From assembly GCA_021812825.1 (NCBI GenBank), contig JAKAMO010000108.1, forward strand, positions 1 through 7,724: 7,724 bases of DNA. The letters run 5' to 3'. Numbering within the stretch: the stretch's first letter is position 1; each line of letters starts with the position of its first letter. The notes beneath the pieces were generated by a model. That model was not told the DNA's origin and did not search any database. It was given only the letters and a program-made list of their open reading frames with translations. The position numbers were made by a program, and so were the translations under genes. The DNA is from a bacterium (GTDB taxonomy: Bacteria; Elusimicrobiota; Elusimicrobia; Elusimicrobiales; UBA9959). Below, piece after piece: positions 5,891 to 7,724 of the stretch.

Positions 5891-5921
5891 AGAGCCCCCT
5901 TAGCTGGGGGCTCTCTTTTTT
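5891..5921 (+). terminator. Intrinsic terminator
   Basis: AGAGCCCCC (5891-5899) pairs perfectly with GGGGGCTCT (5906-5914) across the loop TTAGCT, followed by a run of six T (5916-5921). It is a textbook plus-strand terminator for the ncRNA candidate. It starts 5 nt beyond the stop codon of the convergent hydrogenase-like operon; on the minus strand the hairpin is followed by TCTCT, a poorer U-tract, so it may work in both directions with unequal strength. Confidence 0.88.
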
Positions 5922-5925
5922 GCGC

Positions 5926-6654
5926 TTATTCTATCCTTCCCAGCAGCCTCAGCAGGCCGTCCAGGATGGTCAGCGGGTGAGGAGGGCAGCCGGGTATGTA
6001 AAGGGATACCGGTATGTCCGCGGGCAGGCCGGCGCATTCCTGGTGGCCCGCGTAGGGCCCGCCGCCTATCGCGCAGGCCCCGCAGGCTATGGCCACCCTG
6101 GGCGAGGGCATGGCGTCCCAGGTCTTTCGCAGGGCTAGCTCCATGTTCTTCGTCACCGGGCCGGTGACCAGCAGGCCGTCGGCGTGGCGGGGGGAGGCGA
6201 CGAACTGTATGCCGAACCTGCCCATGTCCCAGCCCACCGTGCCCAGCACATTGCAGTCGGCCTCGCAGGCGTTGCAGCCGCCGGCGCTGACCTGCCGCAG
6301 CTTGAACGAGCGGCCGAAAAGCCGCCTCAGCTCGGCGCCGAGGGCTTCTGCCCGGGCGTGGTCGCCGGAATTCACTTCCAGGCCGGCCCGCGAGGAGGCG
6401 CAGAGCCGGTAGTCGCGGGAGAACTCCACCGCGGCGGGGTCGGCCTTCGCGCAGGCGCCGCAGAAGACGCAGCGGCCCAGGTCCAGCCCGGCCCCGCCTA
6501 TGGCCCCGTAGGGGCAGGCGGCCGCGGCCTTCTCCAGGCGCGCGGACCTCACCTTCGGCAGGCCGAGGGCCCGGTGCGGCAGCTGCAGGCCTTCCGCGGG
6601 GAACTTCATCGTGCGGTGCCCCTGCTTCAGGCGCTCGAACAGGGCTTTTATCAC
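5926..6654 (-). CDS. Ferredoxin-NuoB/HyfI-like small subunit of a hydrogenase-related complex
   Basis: This 242-residue protein fuses a ferredoxin-like domain (about 1-90) to a NuoB/HyfI-type [Fe-S] subunit (about 115-242). The second domain carries GGCNAC (Cys127, Cys130), SPRHADGLLVTGPVT (154-168), CGAC (Cys194) and PGCPP (Cys223), the four ligands of the N2-like or proximal [4Fe-4S] cluster. In the first domain Cys62, Cys65 and Cys68 plus Cys47 of CPYGAI can bind exactly one cluster; the ligands of the second are missing. The protein is a peripheral electron-transfer subunit on the cytoplasmic face of the membrane complex. The start is GTG (6654-6652), overlapping the upstream TGA as GTGA, with GGGAGGG 4 nt upstream. 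The same frame stays open much further upstream, but that part is the antisense-like shadow of the large-subunit gene. It is the last gene of the operon. Confidence 0.9.
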   Translation of the reverse strand: MIKALFERLKQGHRTMKFPAEGLQLPHRALGLPKVRSARLEKAAAACPYGAIGGAGLDLGRCVFCGACAKADPAAVEFSRDYRLCASSRAGLEVNSGDHARAEALGAELRRLFGRSFKLRQVSAGGCNACEADCNVLGTVGWDMGRFGIQFVASPRHADGLLVTGPVTKNMELALRKTWDAMPSPRVAIACGACAIGGGPYAGHQECAGLPADIPVSLYIPGCPPHPLTILDGLLRLLGRIE

Positions 6655-7724
6655 AGGTCCCTCCCGCAGTAGGAAAGGTTGAAGCTCTTGTTGCAGAGCG
6701 GGAAATCGGAGATCTCGCCGCCGCGCAGCGCCAGCGCGAGCCCCATCCAGTTGTGGAAGGACGGGTCCGTCACCTTGTAGCTGCGGAAGCGGCCGTCGGC
6801 CCCGGTCAGGGCGAAGTGGCAGATCTGGCCGCGCCAGCCCTCCACCAGCGCCACCGCCGCCGCGCCGGGCTTCAGCGGGCCGCAGCCGGCCTTCAGCGGC
6901 CCGCCCGGCAGCGCGTCCAGCCAGCCGGCTATCAGCTCGGCCGACTTCTGCATCTCGCGCCAGCGCACCCGCGCGCGCGAGTGCACGTCCCCTGTGCCAG
7001 AAAGCGACATATTGAAACCCTCGTAAGGCCCGGCCGGGAAGTTGCGGCGGGAATCCAGCGCCACCCCGGAGGCCCGCGCCGCCGGGCCCACCAGCCCCAC
7101 GCCCTCGGCCGCGGCCTTCGGCACCGTGCCGGTGCCGTCGAAGCGGTCGGCCACCGAGGCCGTGCTCCAGAGCAGCGACACCGCCCCGTCGGCGTCGCGC
7201 ATCGCGGCGGCCAGCCGCAGCTTCAGTTCCTTTATCAGCGCCGGGTCCAGGTCGAACTCCACCCCTCCTGGCCTGAACATCCCGCGGGCAAAACGATTGC
7301 CGCAGATGAGCGCAGTCATGTTCAGGAGATCGCCCCTGATGCGCCCGCAGAAGGAAGCGGTAGGCAGGTAGGCCACGTCCCCGGCCAGCGCGCCGAGGTC
7401 GCCGGTATGGTTGGCCAGCCGCTCGAGCTCCAGCATCACCGCGCGCAGCGTCTGCGCCCGGGGAGGGACGGCCGCCCCGCAGAGGGCCTCCACCGCGGCG
7501 CAATAGGCCCAGGCGTGGCCCGCCGTGGTGTCCCCGGCCAGCGTCTCGGCGTAGTGTACGGAGCGCGCGTCCGGGCCCGCGGCCAGCGCCCGCTCCACGC
7601 CGCGGTGCTGGTAGCCCAGCATGATCTCCAGGTGGAAGACGCGCTCGCCGTGGCACTGGAAGCGGAAATGGCCCGGCTCTATCACGCCGGCGTGCACCGG
7701 CCCCACCGCCACCTCGTGCACCTG
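6651..7724 (-). CDS. NuoD/HyfG-like large subunit lacking Ni-Fe ligands (5' end outside window)
   Basis: This is the C-terminal 357 residues of a complex I 49-kDa/group 4 hydrogenase large-subunit homologue. A GTG at 7721 is open to the edge and lies inside the conserved HEVAVGPVHAGVIEPGHFRF segment, so the gene continues upstream, probably into a NuoC-like domain. Seen, numbering from that GTG: LGYQHRGVE (35-43), ELERLANHTGDLG (98-110), EGWRGQI (294-300), VTDPSFHNW (317-325) and DFPLCNKSFNLSY (339-351). Where hydrogenases have RxCGxC, this has TLAGDTTAGH (60-69), with Ala62 and Thr65 at the Cys positions; near the C terminus there is no DPCxxC, and Cys343 and Cys352 are too far apart. It therefore should not hold a Ni-Fe centre. 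This is the profile of energy-converting hydrogenase-related (Ehr) complexes, which link electron transfer to ion pumping. It overlaps the small-subunit gene by 4 nt. Confidence 0.88.
   Translation of the reverse strand, partial: QVHEVAVGPVHAGVIEPGHFRFQCHGERVFHLEIMLGYQHRGVERALAAGPDARSVHYAETLAGDTTAGHAWAYCAAVEALCGAAVPPRAQTLRAVMLELERLANHTGDLGALAGDVAYLPTASFCGRIRGDLLNMTALICGNRFARGMFRPGGVEFDLDPALIKELKLRLAAAMRDADGAVSLLWSTASVADRFDGTGTVPKAAAEGVGLVGPAARASGVALDSRRNFPAGPYEGFNMSLSGTGDVHSRARVRWREMQKSAELIAGWLDALPGGPLKAGCGPLKPGAAAVALVEGWRGQICHFALTGADGRFRSYKVTDPSFHNWMGLALALRGGEISDFPLCNKSFNLSYCGRDL
6659..6665 (-). promoter_or_regulatory. Ribosome site that fixes the GTG start of the small subunit
   Basis: On the minus strand GGGAGGG precedes the GTG at 6654 by 4 nt. 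It lies within the last codons of the large-subunit gene, consistent with translational coupling, and it argues for this start over the longer open frame upstream. Confidence 0.6.

Larger units (their letters stand above)
5551..5921 (+). ncRNA. Candidate structured non-coding RNA, about 370 nt, unidentified
   Basis: The stretch lies between a near-consensus promoter and an intrinsic terminator on the same strand, with no convincing protein gene. It can form many local hairpins: CGGGG-TTCGG-CCCCG (5610-5624), CCGCCG-TTG-CGGCGG (5732-5746), ACCGG-CTGT-CCGGT (5813-5826) and CGGC-UUCG-GCCG (5872-5883), the last a classic stable tetraloop. CCCAGG near 5641 and CCTGGG near 5801 are a possible long-range pair. 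I looked for marks of RNase P RNA, tmRNA, SRP RNA and rRNA or tRNA and found none. From 5591 to 5858 only 5 of 268 bases are A by my count, against about 53 T, so the RNA would be nearly adenine-free in its body. Transcription start and end are inferred. What it does is unknown. It could instead be an untranslated transcript or a decayed element. Confidence 0.55.

Noticed and set aside
5551..5921. RNase P RNA, tmRNA or SRP RNA
   Set aside because: Size and expression signals fit the first two, but the conserved GAGGAAAGUCC and ACAGAA segments, the tRNA-like CCA end with tag frame, and the SRP GGAAG/AGCAG core are all absent.
6655..7656. N-terminal extension of the small subunit to a start at 7656
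   Set aside because: This stretch reads the large-subunit gene in another frame. The conserved protein begins at the GTG at 6654, which has a good ribosome site and a GTGA overlap.

Overview
The window is high-GC bacterial DNA with an unusual trait: ATA is used about as often as ATC for isoleucine, and AGG is common for arginine, in genes that otherwise favour G or C in the third position. Together with secreted TldD/TldE-like proteins, a Ycf46-type AAA+ ATPase and a hydrogenase-related complex, this hints at a high-GC Elusimicrobiota-like or similar uncultured lineage. That placement is an inference from style, not proof.

Layout. (1) Bases 1-580, plus strand: the C-terminal part of a Ycf46-like AAA+ ATPase. 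(2) Bases 632-928, minus strand: a small 98-residue protein of unknown function, convergent with the ATPase. (3) Bases 929-1060: a divergent intergenic region with an AT-rich -10-like box and a GGAGG ribosome site. (4) Bases 1061-5260, plus strand: a tight three-gene operon with ATGA overlap and a 4-nt gap. It encodes a secreted TldD-like metallopeptidase with intact HExxxH, its secreted TldE/PmbA-like paralogue without metal ligands, and a secreted NodB-type polysaccharide deacetylase. (5) Bases 5261-5925: 665 nt without a convincing protein gene. The first half is packed with perfect palindromes. The second half has a near-consensus extended sigma-70-type promoter, about 370 nt of very GC-rich, almost adenine-free sequence with UUCG-type hairpins, and a classic intrinsic terminator. 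This is best read as an unidentified structured non-coding RNA gene. (6) Bases 5926-7724, minus strand: the 3' end of an operon for a complex I/group 4 [NiFe]-hydrogenase-like membrane complex. It holds a NuoB/HyfI-like small subunit fused to a ferredoxin domain and, overlapping it by 4 nt, a NuoD/HyfG-like large subunit cut by the window edge. The large subunit lacks the cysteine pairs that bind Ni-Fe, so this looks like an energy-converting hydrogenase-related (Ehr) complex rather than a true hydrogenase.

How the genes may work together. The TldD/TldE pair probably forms an extracytoplasmic counterpart of the cytosolic TldD-TldE heterodimeric protease, with one catalytic and one non-catalytic subunit. 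The co-transcribed deacetylase points to a role in envelope or wall processing. The Ehr-like complex would couple electron transfer to ion movement at the membrane. The non-coding RNA candidate stands on its own promoter and ends at a terminator that also lies just beyond the 3' end of the convergent hydrogenase-like operon.

The most interesting parts are the ncRNA candidate with its upstream palindrome cluster, the exported TldD/TldE-deacetylase operon, and the paired loss of iron-sulfur and Ni-Fe ligands in the hydrogenase-like subunits.
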